Under the pieces are notes generated by a model. That model was not told the DNA's origin and made no database searches. It saw only the letters and a list, made by a program, of their open reading frames with translations. Positions 27,772 through 37,740 of a stretch of DNA of 64,000 nt are shown here, piece by piece (position 1 is the stretch's first letter; every line of letters starts with the position of its first letter). Both the position numbers and the translations under genes were made by a program. The stretch is from positions 103,364 through 167,363 of IMG/VR virus record IMGVR_UViG_3300035670_000018; one strand, written 5' to 3'. This stretch comes from a virus.

Positions 27772-30700
27772 ATGAAAATATTAGCAGTTTATCCTGGGCG
27801 ATTTCAACCATTTCATAAGGGTCACGCTCAGGTTTATCAGTGGTTAAAAAACAAGTTTGGCGATGCAGTCATTGCCACTTCAGATAAAGTAGAAGCACCA
27901 AAGAGTCCATTCAACTTCGCTGAGAAGAAACGAATGATGATGTTAGCTGGTGTGCCATCTAGTGATATTCAACAAGTCACAAATCCCTACATAGCCAGAG
28001 AAATACTCAGACAGTACGATCCCAAGACGACGGTTTTAGTCTTCGCTGTGTCGCAAAAAGACATGGAAGAAGACCCTAGATTTTCATTCAAGCCGACCAA
28101 AACTGGCAAGCCCGGCTATCTCCAACCATACAAAGGCAACGAAAAGAAGCTAAAGCCATTTGGCGATACAATGATGCCAAAAGGTTATGTCATTGTCACA
28201 CCTACCTTTACGTTTGATGTATTAGGCAAGCCTGCAACATCGGCCTCAGAACTACGTAAGCAGTTTGTTTCCTTGAATGATGAAAAACAAAAAGCTTTCA
28301 TTAAGGACTTGTTTGGCAAGTATAATGCATCTGTTCACAAGCTAATGAATGATAAGATTGGTGCAATGCTCAAGAAGCCTAAAACAGTAAAGCAGTTAAA
28401 AGAATCACTGAATATTGGTCTAACCTTTGCACGTAAGGAGATGCCTCAGATTGGTGCTGCATCTTCGTTCATGAAGTATCTCAGAGATAACGAGATTGGT
28501 TCTAAGCGTGAAAAAGTTGATCCAAGTGAATTACGTTCATCTCAAATGGAATTTGATAGAGATAAAGTTGATTCCATTCGTATGAATCCAAGCAAAAATC
28601 CAATCATCGTTTCAAACGACGGCCATGTAATGGATGGTCATCATCGCTGGCTAGCAGATAAAGAAGAAAACAGAGAATGTGATGCTATCGTATGTGACTT
28701 ACCTATTCTTGATTTACTCTATCATGCAAAGAACTATTCTCAGCAGCTAAAAGAAGAAGTGACTCGCAAAGAACTAGCACCTATGCTAGACACATTCGTA
28801 TCATTTGCATCTGACAAACTTGGTTTAAAGTCTATGCCTAGCATTAGATACAAGACAGATGATGATGACTATAATTCATTTGCTGCATACAATCCATCAT
28901 CAAACGAACTTTCCATCAGCACAATCAATCGTCATCCAATGGATATATTTCGTTCTGTTGCACATGAACTTGTGCATCACAAACAGAATGAAGATGGTCG
29001 TCTTGGTAAAGATATAGCCAAAGAAGGTGAGACTGGTTCTGATATAGAAAACGAAGCAAATGCAGAAGCAGGAAAAATCATGCGTTGGTTTGCAAAAGCT
29101 AATCCAGATATGTTTGGTAGAAGTTATGTTGTAGAATCAACAAACACTGCTGCTATGGCACCAGTTGGAGGCATTCGTGGTCTGGGCAATGTCACTGGTG
29201 AAGTATCACCTACTGTAACTTCACAATATGTAATCCACAATCAGACAGAAACCCAGAAGATGCAGGGTAATCAATTGGCTGGTTTATGGTACGATGATGG
29301 TATTGATAGTTTTTGGCTTGATGCAAAGGGTAAAAACGATTATCAGAAAAAAGCTATGAAAAGCTTCAAGAATCTTAGAGAAAATCTAAACGAAGGCATT
29401 AATGATCCTGGTAAACTTAAGGCCATCTTCTTAGCAGGTGGACCAGGTTCAGGCAAAGAATATGTAATGAATGCTACTCTTGCTGGTGAAGGATTGAAAG
29501 AAATTAACTCTGACGTTGCATTTGAATATCTTATGCAGAAGAACGGCCTTGATCTTGAAATGCCAGATGAAGAAAGAGTTGAGCGTGATATTGTTCGTGG
29601 TCGTGCAAAGAACATTACCAAAGAACAAGAACGTCTAGCACTGTCTGGTCGTCTTGGTCTGATCATCAATGGCACAGCAGATGACCTAGAAAAGATCAAG
29701 ACAATCAAGAGCCAGTTGGAAGCTGACGGTTACGAAACGATGATGGTATTCGTAAACACTTCTAATGAAGTATCGCGTGAACGCAATGTTGAACGTGGTA
29801 AGATGGGTAAGCGTAAAGTTCCAGATGGTACTGACAAGCAAGGTAATCCAGACAACTCACCTAACATTCGTCAAGAGAAGTGGGATCTAGCACAAAAGAA
29901 CATCGGTGAACTACAAAAGATATTTGGTAATGAACGTTTTGCTGTTCTAGACAATACTGCTGACATTCGTAAAGTTGGACCAGAAGAGAAAGAAAAGGTT
30001 CTGGTTAACTTCAATCGTGTCCGTCGTATGGCTCAACAGTTTGTTCGTGCTGACAACAAAAATCCAGCCGCTGCAAAGTGGATTGAGCGTGAAGCTGAGA
30101 AGCGTGGCATCACATATCAAGAGCCAAAGAGAAACAAGACGCTTACACAGATTCGTCAGGACGTTCCAAAAGTTGTTCATAAACCAGATAATGATCTAAT
30201 GCTACAGGCTAGAAGACTTGGTTTGTCTTACTATGGCTTTGGTCGTTTTGGTCGTAAAGTTGGTGGTGTAAACAAAGTATTATTCCATAGCAAAGGTGGT
30301 AAACTAATGAGAGTTCAGACAGTCAATGAAGATTTGCGCCAGTGGTTTAGTAAGACACATCCAAAAGGTAATTGGAAAAGAGTAGATACAAAAGGTAATA
30401 TTAAAGGTGATTGTGCGAGAGAACCAGGAGAGGGTAAACCAAAGTGTATGCCTGCATCTAAAGCATATTCAATGAGTAAAGAAGATCGTGCTAAGTCAGC
30501 AAAAAGAAAAAGAAGAGAGGATCCCGTGGCAGATAGGTCAGGAAAAGGCAATAAGCCTGTAATGGTAAAAACAGAGTCAGTTCAAAAAGCAATTGACAAG
30601 ATCAATCGTGATAGAATGTCAGAAGAAATTCTGTCAGAAAAGAATCAACCAACAAACCCATCTTTATGGTCAAAGGCTAAATCACTGGCCAGATCAAAGT

Positions 30701-31701
30701 TTGATGTATATCCTTCAGCATACGCGAACGGATGGGCAGCAAAGTGGTACAAGTCAAAAGGTGGTGGTTGGAAATCTGTTAATGAAGAAAAGGGTACATG
30801 CTGGGACGGTTATGTACAAAAAGGTATGAAGAAGAAAGGCAATCGCATGGTACCAAATTGCGTACCAGCAAATGAAGCATTTGAACAATTCTTAGAGACA
30901 AATGGTAACAAACCAGATAAAAAGAAAAAGAAACTAAGCCAAGAGGCAATGGATGCATCTGTACAGGGCGGATATGCTTTTGGTGCTGATGGCATTGGAC
31001 CAACATTTGCTGTCCCTCGCGCAGGCACACCATACGGATTTGGATATGGTTCTGCATACTCTGCTGGTTTATCCGAAAGTATTGTATCTTGGATGCAGTC
31101 TGAAAGAACACAACAAAAGTTTGCAACCAAGTACGGCGATCTTTGGGAAGATAAACTGGTTGAAGCTGCACTAAGACTTGAAGAAGCTGGTTGTGGTTGC
31201 AGTCATAGTGAAAAGAAGTCTATCAAGAAGCTACGTGAAGGTATGGAAGGTGGCGTCAACAATATGAGTATGATTCCAACTCAAAGAAAGAATGATGATG
31301 TAAATGAAAAGACATTAACTCCAGCTGAAATGAGTAAGCGTGAAGATATTGTAATGGCTCTGAAGCGTAAAGGCATGTCAAAAGATAAAGCTTTTCCAAT
31401 TGCTACAGCAAGAGCAAAGCAAGTTGCAGAAGAACAGCTTAATGAACGTGGTGCAGATTCAAAGGGTCTTTACAGACCAACTGAAAAGGGTGCAGGTTTA
31501 ACAAGAAAAGGTGCAAAGCACTATGGTGTAAAGACTGCTGTTACTACACCGCCTTCTAAGCTGGATCCAAAAGGTAAAGCTGCAAAGCGCCGTAAGTCAT
31601 TTTGTGCAAGAATGGGTGGCATGAAAGGCCCAATGAAAGATGAAAAGGGCAGACCAACACGTAAAGCTATGTCGCTTAGACGTTGGAATTGCGAAGAATA
31701 G
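27772..31701 (+). CDS. 1309-residue mosaic virion-type protein with several enzyme-like domains
   Basis: Domains in order. Residues 1-190: nucleotidylyltransferase fold with H15-x-G-H18 (FQPFHKGHA) and a later TSASELRKQF. About 235-320: ParB-like segment (DGHVMDGHHRW, 283-293). About 330-450: zincin-like HELVH at 398-402. About 548-740: P-loop kinase with GGPGSGK at 556-562. From about 870 to the end: small modules rich in basic and Cys residues, including KFDVYPSAYANGWAAKWYK (DUF5872-like), CWDGYVQKGMKKKGNRMVP, LTPAEMSKREDIV and KSFCARMGGMKGPM. Such C-terminal modules occur in proteins of T4-like marine phages and giant viruses. Late promoter upstream. Could be a capsid-packaged polyprotein; biochemical role unknown. 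Confidence 0.75.
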   Translation: MKILAVYPGRFQPFHKGHAQVYQWLKNKFGDAVIATSDKVEAPKSPFNFAEKKRMMMLAGVPSSDIQQVTNPYIAREILRQYDPKTTVLVFAVSQKDMEEDPRFSFKPTKTGKPGYLQPYKGNEKKLKPFGDTMMPKGYVIVTPTFTFDVLGKPATSASELRKQFVSLNDEKQKAFIKDLFGKYNASVHKLMNDKIGAMLKKPKTVKQLKESLNIGLTFARKEMPQIGAASSFMKYLRDNEIGSKREKVDPSELRSSQMEFDRDKVDSIRMNPSKNPIIVSNDGHVMDGHHRWLADKEENRECDAIVCDLPILDLLYHAKNYSQQLKEEVTRKELAPMLDTFVSFASDKLGLKSMPSIRYKTDDDDYNSFAAYNPSSNELSISTINRHPMDIFRSVAHELVHHKQNEDGRLGKDIAKEGETGSDIENEANAEAGKIMRWFAKANPDMFGRSYVVESTNTAAMAPVGGIRGLGNVTGEVSPTVTSQYVIHNQTETQKMQGNQLAGLWYDDGIDSFWLDAKGKNDYQKKAMKSFKNLRENLNEGINDPGKLKAIFLAGGPGSGKEYVMNATLAGEGLKEINSDVAFEYLMQKNGLDLEMPDEERVERDIVRGRAKNITKEQERLALSGRLGLIINGTADDLEKIKTIKSQLEADGYETMMVFVNTSNEVSRERNVERGKMGKRKVPDGTDKQGNPDNSPNIRQEKWDLAQKNIGELQKIFGNERFAVLDNTADIRKVGPEEKEKVLVNFNRVRRMAQQFVRADNKNPAAAKWIEREAEKRGITYQEPKRNKTLTQIRQDVPKVVHKPDNDLMLQARRLGLSYYGFGRFGRKVGGVNKVLFHSKGGKLMRVQTVNEDLRQWFSKTHPKGNWKRVDTKGNIKGDCAREPGEGKPKCMPASKAYSMSKEDRAKSAKRKRREDPVADRSGKGNKPVMVKTESVQKAIDKINRDRMSEEILSEKNQPTNPSLWSKAKSLARSKFDVYPSAYANGWAAKWYKSKGGGWKSVNEEKGTCWDGYVQKGMKKKGNRMVPNCVPANEAFEQFLETNGNKPDKKKKKLSQEAMDASVQGGYAFGADGIGPTFAVPRAGTPYGFGYGSAYSAGLSESIVSWMQSERTQQKFATKYGDLWEDKLVEAALRLEEAGCGCSHSEKKSIKKLREGMEGGVNNMSMIPTQRKNDDVNEKTLTPAEMSKREDIVMALKRKGMSKDKAFPIATARAKQVAEEQLNERGADSKGLYRPTEKGAGLTRKGAKHYGVKTAVTTPPSKLDPKGKAAKRRKSFCARMGGMKGPMKDEKGRPTRKAMSLRRWNCEE

Positions 31702-31707
31702 GAATTC

Positions 31708-31715
31708 AATAAATA
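31708..31715 (+). promoter_or_regulatory. Late-type promoter box
   Basis: AATAAATA in the 42-base gap before the next gene, about 29 bases from its ATG; AGAGGA is the ribosome site. Confidence 0.5.
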
Positions 31716-31743
31716 TAAGTAAAATCCATAGAGGACAAATAAA

Positions 31744-33150
31744 ATGCTTAACAAAAACGATCCATTAATCAGCGCAGTTCAGGAAGTAATGAAGAAAAAT
31801 CATACTGAACGTGAAGCTGTAAAATTAGTAAACGAGAAATTTGGTGTGCATGACCGTAAGGCTCTGCCACATGAGCGTCAACATGAATGGGATGCTGCAT
31901 ACAAGACTGTATTGACAGAAGGTGTAAAAGCACTTGATGAAAAACTTGTAGGCAATCAACATAAGATTGACGCAAATAAGAATGGCAGAGTTGACGGTGG
32001 TGATTTTCCGCTTCTTAAGAAGGGTGTTCGTCCCGTAGCAGAGGAAGAAGTATCTGAAGAGTCTGACAAGAAGTCTAAGTTTTTGGAAATGATTAAGAAG
32101 GCCAAAGAAAAGAAAAAGGTAAACGAGGGTTTTAATAGCCGCCACAGTTTGAGCGAGAAAGCTTCTGCTGAAAAGCAGGCTGTGGCGGCATTGAATGAAG
32201 ATGATATTGATTCATACGAAAACAGAATGACTGCTGGTCTTGGTCAGCAGTATACTCCATATGGTGGTGGTCGTTTTGGTGGTGGTGCTGCAAAGACAGG
32301 TTCAATACGTCCACGTCCAGTCCGTATTGATAATCCAAGACTAAAAAACACAAGAACCGGTGAAGTATCTACTGGAACAAGCGGACCAAAAACAAGAAAG
32401 CGTCTTGTTCGTAAGCAACAGCAACCATCAGCAGCACAACAAGGTACAATGCAAGGTCAAATCGCAAAGATGAGACAGCAGAGTGGAGATGTTGCGCCAG
32501 TTAGAATGGGTATGAATGCTGCTGATAAAGCAAAGCTGCGTATTGATCAGGCTAAGAGAAACTATCGTACAACAGTACAGAATAGACCTCCAAGTCAGAC
32601 ACCAAGTCAAAATATTCCTAAGCCAAATCCACAAGGCCAAGGAAGTGCTTTACCTCCACCAAAAACAACTTCTCCTGTTATCAGAAGAGGTGGTATGAGT
32701 ACATCACGTATTATTAAAAATGTAGCAGGAAGTGCTGCTGCGGGTGCTGCTGTAGGCGGTGCAGGTATTGCAGCGATGAGTTATTTAAATGATTTAGGCA
32801 ATAAGCCACCTCCAGCAGAAGCTAAACCTAAAGGAAAAATCTATACAGACAGAGTTCCTGAAGAGAAACCAAAAGCACAAGAAATTCCACAAAGAAAGTT
32901 GGATACACCTACACGTAAAGTTACAGATACAGAAATTATGAATGCACCACAATACAAACAAGCTGTAAAAGCTGTTGGTGGTGAAGCGAGTGCTAGAAAA
33001 ATACAACCAGGAACTAATGTGTCTGGTGTTGGCACAGTTGCTAAAGGTGAAACAATTTGGTCTAAAGTAAAGTCTCAACTTGAAAAACAACCTGCACCAG
33101 CACCTAAGGGTTTTGAAAGAGGCAACACAAAGGGTGGAGCAGGAAGATAA
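31744..33150 (+). CDS. Disordered virion-type protein with EF-hand-like loop
   Basis: 468 residues, mostly low-complexity (Gly, Pro, Gln, Arg). Residues 76-87 (DANKNGRVDGGD) fit a 12-residue calcium-binding EF/dockerin loop. About residues 318-345 are a Gly/Ala-rich hydrophobic stretch that could insert in a membrane. The C-terminal VAKGETIWSKVKSQL resembles the start of a LysM motif. A structural or ejected protein seems likely. Confidence 0.6.
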   Translation: MLNKNDPLISAVQEVMKKNHTEREAVKLVNEKFGVHDRKALPHERQHEWDAAYKTVLTEGVKALDEKLVGNQHKIDANKNGRVDGGDFPLLKKGVRPVAEEEVSEESDKKSKFLEMIKKAKEKKKVNEGFNSRHSLSEKASAEKQAVAALNEDDIDSYENRMTAGLGQQYTPYGGGRFGGGAAKTGSIRPRPVRIDNPRLKNTRTGEVSTGTSGPKTRKRLVRKQQQPSAAQQGTMQGQIAKMRQQSGDVAPVRMGMNAADKAKLRIDQAKRNYRTTVQNRPPSQTPSQNIPKPNPQGQGSALPPPKTTSPVIRRGGMSTSRIIKNVAGSAAAGAAVGGAGIAAMSYLNDLGNKPPPAEAKPKGKIYTDRVPEEKPKAQEIPQRKLDTPTRKVTDTEIMNAPQYKQAVKAVGGEASARKIQPGTNVSGVGTVAKGETIWSKVKSQLEKQPAPAPKGFERGNTKGGAGR

Positions 33151-33506
33151 TGAACAAGAAAAAACTTGCTGATATGGTCAAGACTATACGCAAAGAAAAA
33201 ATGGAAATGATGGACATGAATACATCTTCAAATGTAAAAAGTCCATCACGCGATGTTACGGAAGAGATACTGAAAGAGTATCAGGCTAGATCAGCCAAGA
33301 CTCACACTCTTGTTGGAACAAAAACACCTAGTGGAAGAAGAGGCTATCATAAGAAAGTTAGTATGCCTAAAGGCGGCTCAAAGACAAAAGACAGATATAA
33401 ACTGAGCATCCAGCTGGCCGAGAAAAAAGAAGCATCTTCTAATTCCAAGACAACAATAATAAATACTACACCAGAACAAGATTCAACTATGGTAGGCACT
33501 CAATAA
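33150..33506 (+). CDS. Small basic hypothetical protein
   Basis: 118 residues, Lys/Ser/Thr-rich, starting exactly at the last base of the previous stop. Helical N-terminus (KKLADMVKTIRKEKMEMM). Possibly a packaged DNA-binding protein. A late box lies within its 3' end. Confidence 0.55.
   Translation: MNKKKLADMVKTIRKEKMEMMDMNTSSNVKSPSRDVTEEILKEYQARSAKTHTLVGTKTPSGRRGYHKKVSMPKGGSKTKDRYKLSIQLAEKKEASSNSKTTIINTTPEQDSTMVGTQ
33458..33465 (+). promoter_or_regulatory. Late-type promoter box inside upstream gene
   Basis: AATAAATA, 52 bases before the ATG at 33518, whose ribosome site is AAGGAG. Gives the structural protein gene its own late transcript. Confidence 0.45.
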
Positions 33507-33517
33507 GGAGAAAGTAA

Positions 33518-34111
33518 ATGTCACTTTGGACTAATCTAGATGGCGCAAAAGGCAATGGTAAGCCAGTTTTTGCCAACACAACATATAGAGTATCAAACTC
33601 TACAATTAACGCAGACAAAGCCAATACTGCAAAGTATTATGGCGCAGTTTATGGCGTATCTGCAACAGAAGCAGCAAACACACTTGCTGACGGTAAGAAA
33701 GTTGCACACGCTGGTTGGGTATCACAGAAGATTGGCACAGGTCCAATCAAGTCTGTAACAATCGTAAACGGCGGTCAAAACTATAACTCTGCTGGATACA
33801 TCGTTGTATCGGGTGGTGGTGACGGCACAGTGAACTTGGCTTATACAATTGCCAACTCACTCAATACGTTACAAACATACTCTTCTAACTCATACTTGAA
33901 CACAATTGCAACAGTCGCAATTGTTAATGGTGGTGCAGGATTTAACGTTGCTCCAACTCTTGTAGCAAACGGACCAAACAGCGCCAACTTTGCTACGTTC
34001 TCAGTAACACTAGGTGGTCGTGCTGGCCGTGTTCAGTATGAAACACTAGTTGCTATGGGATCTATTACAGGTGATGATCCAGCCGACGACAAGTATTTCC
34101 CAGGCGCTTAA
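33518..34111 (+). CDS. Putative capsid decoration or structural protein
   Basis: 197 residues, low charge, Asn/Gly/Thr-rich with repeated TIVNGGQNYNSAGYI and AIVNGGAGFNVAPT segments, a beta-rich pattern. VAHAGWV is a motif I associate with T4-like marine phage virion proteins. Strong ribosome site. Probably an abundant virion surface protein. Confidence 0.6.
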   Translation: MSLWTNLDGAKGNGKPVFANTTYRVSNSTINADKANTAKYYGAVYGVSATEAANTLADGKKVAHAGWVSQKIGTGPIKSVTIVNGGQNYNSAGYIVVSGGGDGTVNLAYTIANSLNTLQTYSSNSYLNTIATVAIVNGGAGFNVAPTLVANGPNSANFATFSVTLGGRAGRVQYETLVAMGSITGDDPADDKYFPGA

Positions 34112-34133
34112 TAAGAAAGAATGGCGGTAACCA

Positions 34134-35126
34134 ATGAAGAGATTTACTGAATATCTAAACGAAGATTTTGATCCTGCAATTTATAATAGTGATGGCGCTA
34201 TATCAATCAACGATCCTACCGTCGTTGATGCGATGAACGCTAATCTGGATGCTTCTACTAGTTCATCTTTTAGAACACCGTATAATGCGCTGGAAGAAGT
34301 TAGAAAGGTATTAGCCTACTACAAAATCTTTCTCCCTAAGAGTATCTTTCTAGATCAAAATCACGGCAACGATGTTTTTGAAATCTCTCAGTTTGGTGAA
34401 AAGATGGGAATGAATAATGATGGAGAAGTCGTAGCCGCCAGCGACTCTTCATTGTTCCTTTACTTTGAATGGTCAATGGACGAAAAAGGCATGTATGATG
34501 TATTTGCTTCCATTGTCAATAGTGAAGAATTAGAAGAAATCATGGCCGACTTTGATGCAGAAGTTGAAGATGATGATAGTGAACTAAATGAGTCTATTGC
34601 TGAAAAGACAAAGATGTTATACAAGCTTGTCAACAAGATGAATGCTGAAAAGCAGATGAACGAAATGCCTATGCCTGATCTAAAGAAAAAGATGGATGCA
34701 AAGAAAGCCTCTCTTCCTAACATGATGAAGGAAGATGATATGGACAAGTTTGATGATGATGACAAGCCTAAGAAGCCAAAGAAGGCTATGAAGTATCGTC
34801 ATGAAACTTCTGGTAAAGAAATCATGCACACAGGCACACCACCAAAAGGTTATAAGCTTGTAAAAGAATCAGAACAACTTGATGAACTTTCAAAAAAGAC
34901 ACTTGGTAATTATATCAAGAAAGCATCTCATGATGTAGCAACAAAGTCTGCTGCAACTGGCCGCTATGCTGATCGTGCAAATAAAGCAAGAGATGAAATG
35001 AAGAAAGGCGACTATAAGAACTGGCCACAAGGCAAGAAAGATGATGAGTTCGCAGACAAGATGTTCAAGAAATCTTGGAAGCGCAGAAAAGGCATTGCTA
35101 AGGCAGTAGATAAAATAACAAAATAA
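34134..35126 (+). CDS. Acidic packaged-type protein with C-terminal basic module
   Basis: 330 residues. N-terminus MKRFTEYLNEDFD resembles T4 capsid-targeting sequences. Central part is strongly acidic. The C-terminal LDELSKKTLGNYIKKASHD followed by FKKSWKRRKGIAKAVDKI is a recurring module in T4-like phage proteins of unknown function. Late-gene context suggests a head protein. Confidence 0.6.
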   Translation: MKRFTEYLNEDFDPAIYNSDGAISINDPTVVDAMNANLDASTSSSFRTPYNALEEVRKVLAYYKIFLPKSIFLDQNHGNDVFEISQFGEKMGMNNDGEVVAASDSSLFLYFEWSMDEKGMYDVFASIVNSEELEEIMADFDAEVEDDDSELNESIAEKTKMLYKLVNKMNAEKQMNEMPMPDLKKKMDAKKASLPNMMKEDDMDKFDDDDKPKKPKKAMKYRHETSGKEIMHTGTPPKGYKLVKESEQLDELSKKTLGNYIKKASHDVATKSAATGRYADRANKARDEMKKGDYKNWPQGKKDDEFADKMFKKSWKRRKGIAKAVDKITK

Positions 35127-35512
35127 TGTTTGACAATTTGAATGATGATAACTTCCTACTTTATGCGATGAAATGCTACGATTCTCCAAATGCTATCATG
35201 AGTGAGTTTGAAGAGGATCTAAAACGAATAAAGTATGTGAAGAGATTGATAAAGAGATACAGGGCCACTGGAGAGTTAAAAGAAAGATTGATACTCAATC
35301 ATCTTATCATTCTGTCAAATGTATTTGGAACTAAGAACTCTGTGAGAATGTTGTTCTATAAAGTAGACAAGGAAGACTACGATATACTAAAGACATTCTT
35401 ACTTTTTTTACACTACATGCCAGACACAGTGTTAGGCATCAAAGGAAAGAACATCTACAGTTCGGATATCACTGTAGATGTATTTGTTGGTAAGAGACTT
35501 AGAGATATCTAA
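35126..35512 (+). CDS. Conserved T4-like phage protein
   Basis: 128 residues. RIKYVKRLIKRYRATGELKE followed by RLILNHLIILSNVFG is a strongly conserved signature in T4-like phages. Helical, soluble. Function unknown. Starts at the last base of the previous stop. Confidence 0.7.
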   Translation: MFDNLNDDNFLLYAMKCYDSPNAIMSEFEEDLKRIKYVKRLIKRYRATGELKERLILNHLIILSNVFGTKNSVRMLFYKVDKEDYDILKTFLLFLHYMPDTVLGIKGKNIYSSDITVDVFVGKRLRDI

Positions 35513-35576
35513 AGGTATTCATATCATCGCTGGCATAGCCAATATAACACTCTGTCAATAGGTTGTCAATAGAAAA

Positions 35577-36044
35577 ATGAAGTATATTAAAGAGAATTTA
35601 GCAGGAGCAGGAACATCGGCTGATGGCGGCATGTCTGCTCCTTTTTCTGCGATGGGACAGGAAATAGACGCGAGAAGAAAAGAAAAGCCAAAAGCATTGT
35701 CTAAGGTTTCATTTGTTGACGAAGAGAATGTGGTAGGAAGTGGAGCAGTAGCAGGACTTGGTGTTGGTCCACAAGGAGAACCAGGTCGTCCTCCTCAACT
35801 CATGCCGATGGCTCGTCGTGGTAAAAAGTTTATGGGTGTAGAAACATTCATTGTTCCTTCTAAGACATTCAATACAATTAGAGATGCAAAGCGTAAAGGT
35901 AAACACTGGCGTAAGTATCTTGATGAAGATGAAGCATTTCATCACATTCGGATAGAAGCAAAGAAGAACAAGAAGAAAGCAATTATTATAGAAGATGAAA
36001 ATACAGGAGCATTATGCTTCGCAAGATATGGAAAAAATGTATGA
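35577..36044 (+). CDS. Hypothetical protein with packaged-type N-terminus
   Basis: 155 residues. N-terminus MKYIKENLAGAGTSADGG, Gly-rich middle, and a conserved-looking VPSKTFNTIRDAKRKGKHWR. Basic C-terminal half. ATGA overlap with the endolysin gene. Confidence 0.55.
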   Translation: MKYIKENLAGAGTSADGGMSAPFSAMGQEIDARRKEKPKALSKVSFVDEENVVGSGAVAGLGVGPQGEPGRPPQLMPMARRGKKFMGVETFIVPSKTFNTIRDAKRKGKHWRKYLDEDEAFHHIRIEAKKNKKKAIIIEDENTGALCFARYGKNV

Positions 36045-36817
36045 TTACCAGAGATATGTTAAAGCGTATAGCGCCAAATTCAAAAGAAGAGATAATTGCG
36101 CCTCTTGTTCAGTTTCTTAATCAACATATGCCTAGATATGAGGTAAATAATTATTTGCGTGTTTGTCATTTTCTTTCACAGGCCGCACATGAGTCTGCTT
36201 CTTTTAGAACATTAGAAGAATATGCATCGGGTGCAGCATATGAAGGTCGTAGAGATTTAGGTAATACACAAAGAGGTGATGGTGTACGATACAAAGGTCG
36301 TGGCATATTTCAATTGACAGGTCGCGCAAACTATCGCACTATTGGAGCTAAAATAGGTAAAGATTTAGAAAACAATCCTACTCTTGCTGCGACACATGAA
36401 GTATCTGTTTTGACAGCACTTGAATATTGGAATTCCAGAAATCTTAGCAGATGGGCAGATGCAGATAATGTTGAACGCATTACAAGGCTTATCAATGGCG
36501 GTCTGAATGGTTTTGATGATCGTAAGAAGTATCTTGCAAGATGTAAACAAATCATACCAAAAAACTTTTCTTTTGTACCACCGCCGCCTCCGCCAACTAA
36601 TCCTCTTGTGCCACCTATTGTTGTTGCAAAGCGCGGCGACAAATCTCCTTATATAAAAGACTTACAAGAGATGCTAATTCGCAAAGGTGCAAAAATATCA
36701 GCAGATGGAGATTTTGGACCAAGAACAGAACAAGCAGTTAAAGATTTCCAACAAGATAATAATCTTAAAGTAACAGGTCAGATTGATACTGACACATTAA
36801 ACAGGTTGATGGTATGA
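36041..36817 (+). CDS. Endolysin: GH19 chitinase-like domain plus peptidoglycan-binding domain
   Basis: 258 residues from ATG 36041 (ATGA overlap); the upstream in-frame Met adds residues unlike the family. GH19 domain: catalytic Glu51 in AAHESASF, RYKGRGIFQLTGRANY and the terminal LINGGLNGFDDR. A Pro-rich linker (PPPPPP near residue 182) leads to a PG-binding_1 domain with ISADGDFGPRTEQAVKDFQ. No signal peptide, so it needs the holin-like proteins that follow. Cleaves peptidoglycan glycan strands at lysis. Confidence 0.92.
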   Translation: MITRDMLKRIAPNSKEEIIAPLVQFLNQHMPRYEVNNYLRVCHFLSQAAHESASFRTLEEYASGAAYEGRRDLGNTQRGDGVRYKGRGIFQLTGRANYRTIGAKIGKDLENNPTLAATHEVSVLTALEYWNSRNLSRWADADNVERITRLINGGLNGFDDRKKYLARCKQIIPKNFSFVPPPPPPTNPLVPPIVVAKRGDKSPYIKDLQEMLIRKGAKISADGDFGPRTEQAVKDFQQDNNLKVTGQIDTDTLNRLMV

Positions 36818-37122
36818 AAGAATACAAAGAAGATTCTTGGCTAAAACAATACTGGAGACCAGCTGTTGCTTGGCAATACTTTATTGTATGTTTGTTTGAT
36901 TTCATTGTTTTTCCAGCAGCATCTATGGCGCTGCATAATCAACCATGGGATCCACTCACACTAAAAGAATCTGGATTTTATCATCTATCCATGTCTGCGA
37001 TTATAGGTGTTGCTGCTTGGACAAGAGGACAAGAAAAGATCAAAAGACTGTTTTTAGGTGATAGTACAGAAGAAGAAGTGGTTGTAGAAACAACTACACA
37101 AAAACCAACGAGAAACAAATGA
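36814..37122 (+). CDS. Holin-like small membrane protein
   Basis: 102 residues with two or three hydrophobic segments (VAWQYFIVCLFDFIVFPAA and HLSMSAIIGVAAW) and a charged Thr-rich tail. ATGA overlap with the endolysin gene supports a lysis role. Classification by context and topology. Confidence 0.65.
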   Translation: MKEYKEDSWLKQYWRPAVAWQYFIVCLFDFIVFPAASMALHNQPWDPLTLKESGFYHLSMSAIIGVAAWTRGQEKIKRLFLGDSTEEEVVVETTTQKPTRNK

Positions 37123-37730
37123 AAACATTTAAACAATACCTCAATGAAATGAATCGTATTTTTCCCGATGTGGCTCCAAAAAAACAGTTTGGTGATGATA
37201 CAAAGATGAAATTGCTTTCTAAGGGTATGGTTCCACCTGAACAAAATCCAAACAAGCCTGTAGATACAACTGGAGCAAACTCTCCTTTTGCAGACAAAGC
37301 AGTCAAGTCATATAATGTAACTTCAGATAAACCGATGATAGGAAAAGATGATGCTGTAAAGAAAGCACTAGCAGCCAAAGGATATGGTCCTACAGGTGAG
37401 AAAATGAGAGCAACATCTTATCCTAATGTTCGTTCAGCAAGAGCAGGAATGGCAACAGATACCAAATTCAAGATTGCAGACGTAACAAAGAAGATCAATA
37501 CTCCTTCAGTAACACAAAAAGAACCTGTTATAAAACCAAAAGTTGGTTCTCTTGTAGCTTCACAATCTGGTTATCCAGCAGCAAAGAAGACACAAGCTCC
37601 TATTCCAAAAGCGAAGCCCGCAAATCTTACGCCTGAGAAAGAAACATTCAAACAGATTTTTGCAAGAACACCAGAGGGTCAAAAGTTTACTTGGAACGGT
37701 AAGACATATCTAAGAAAAACAAAGAAATAA
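37119..37730 (+). CDS. Disordered packaged-type protein
   Basis: 203 residues, Lys/Pro/Thr-rich and probably disordered. N-terminus MKTFKQYLNEMNRIF closely resembles the T4 internal-protein capsid-targeting sequence. The C-terminal FKQIFARTPEGQKFTWNGKT looks folded. ATGA coupling to the holin-like gene. Confidence 0.6.
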   Translation: MKTFKQYLNEMNRIFPDVAPKKQFGDDTKMKLLSKGMVPPEQNPNKPVDTTGANSPFADKAVKSYNVTSDKPMIGKDDAVKKALAAKGYGPTGEKMRATSYPNVRSARAGMATDTKFKIADVTKKINTPSVTQKEPVIKPKVGSLVASQSGYPAAKKTQAPIPKAKPANLTPEKETFKQIFARTPEGQKFTWNGKTYLRKTKK

Positions 37731-37740
37731 GAGGTAAACC

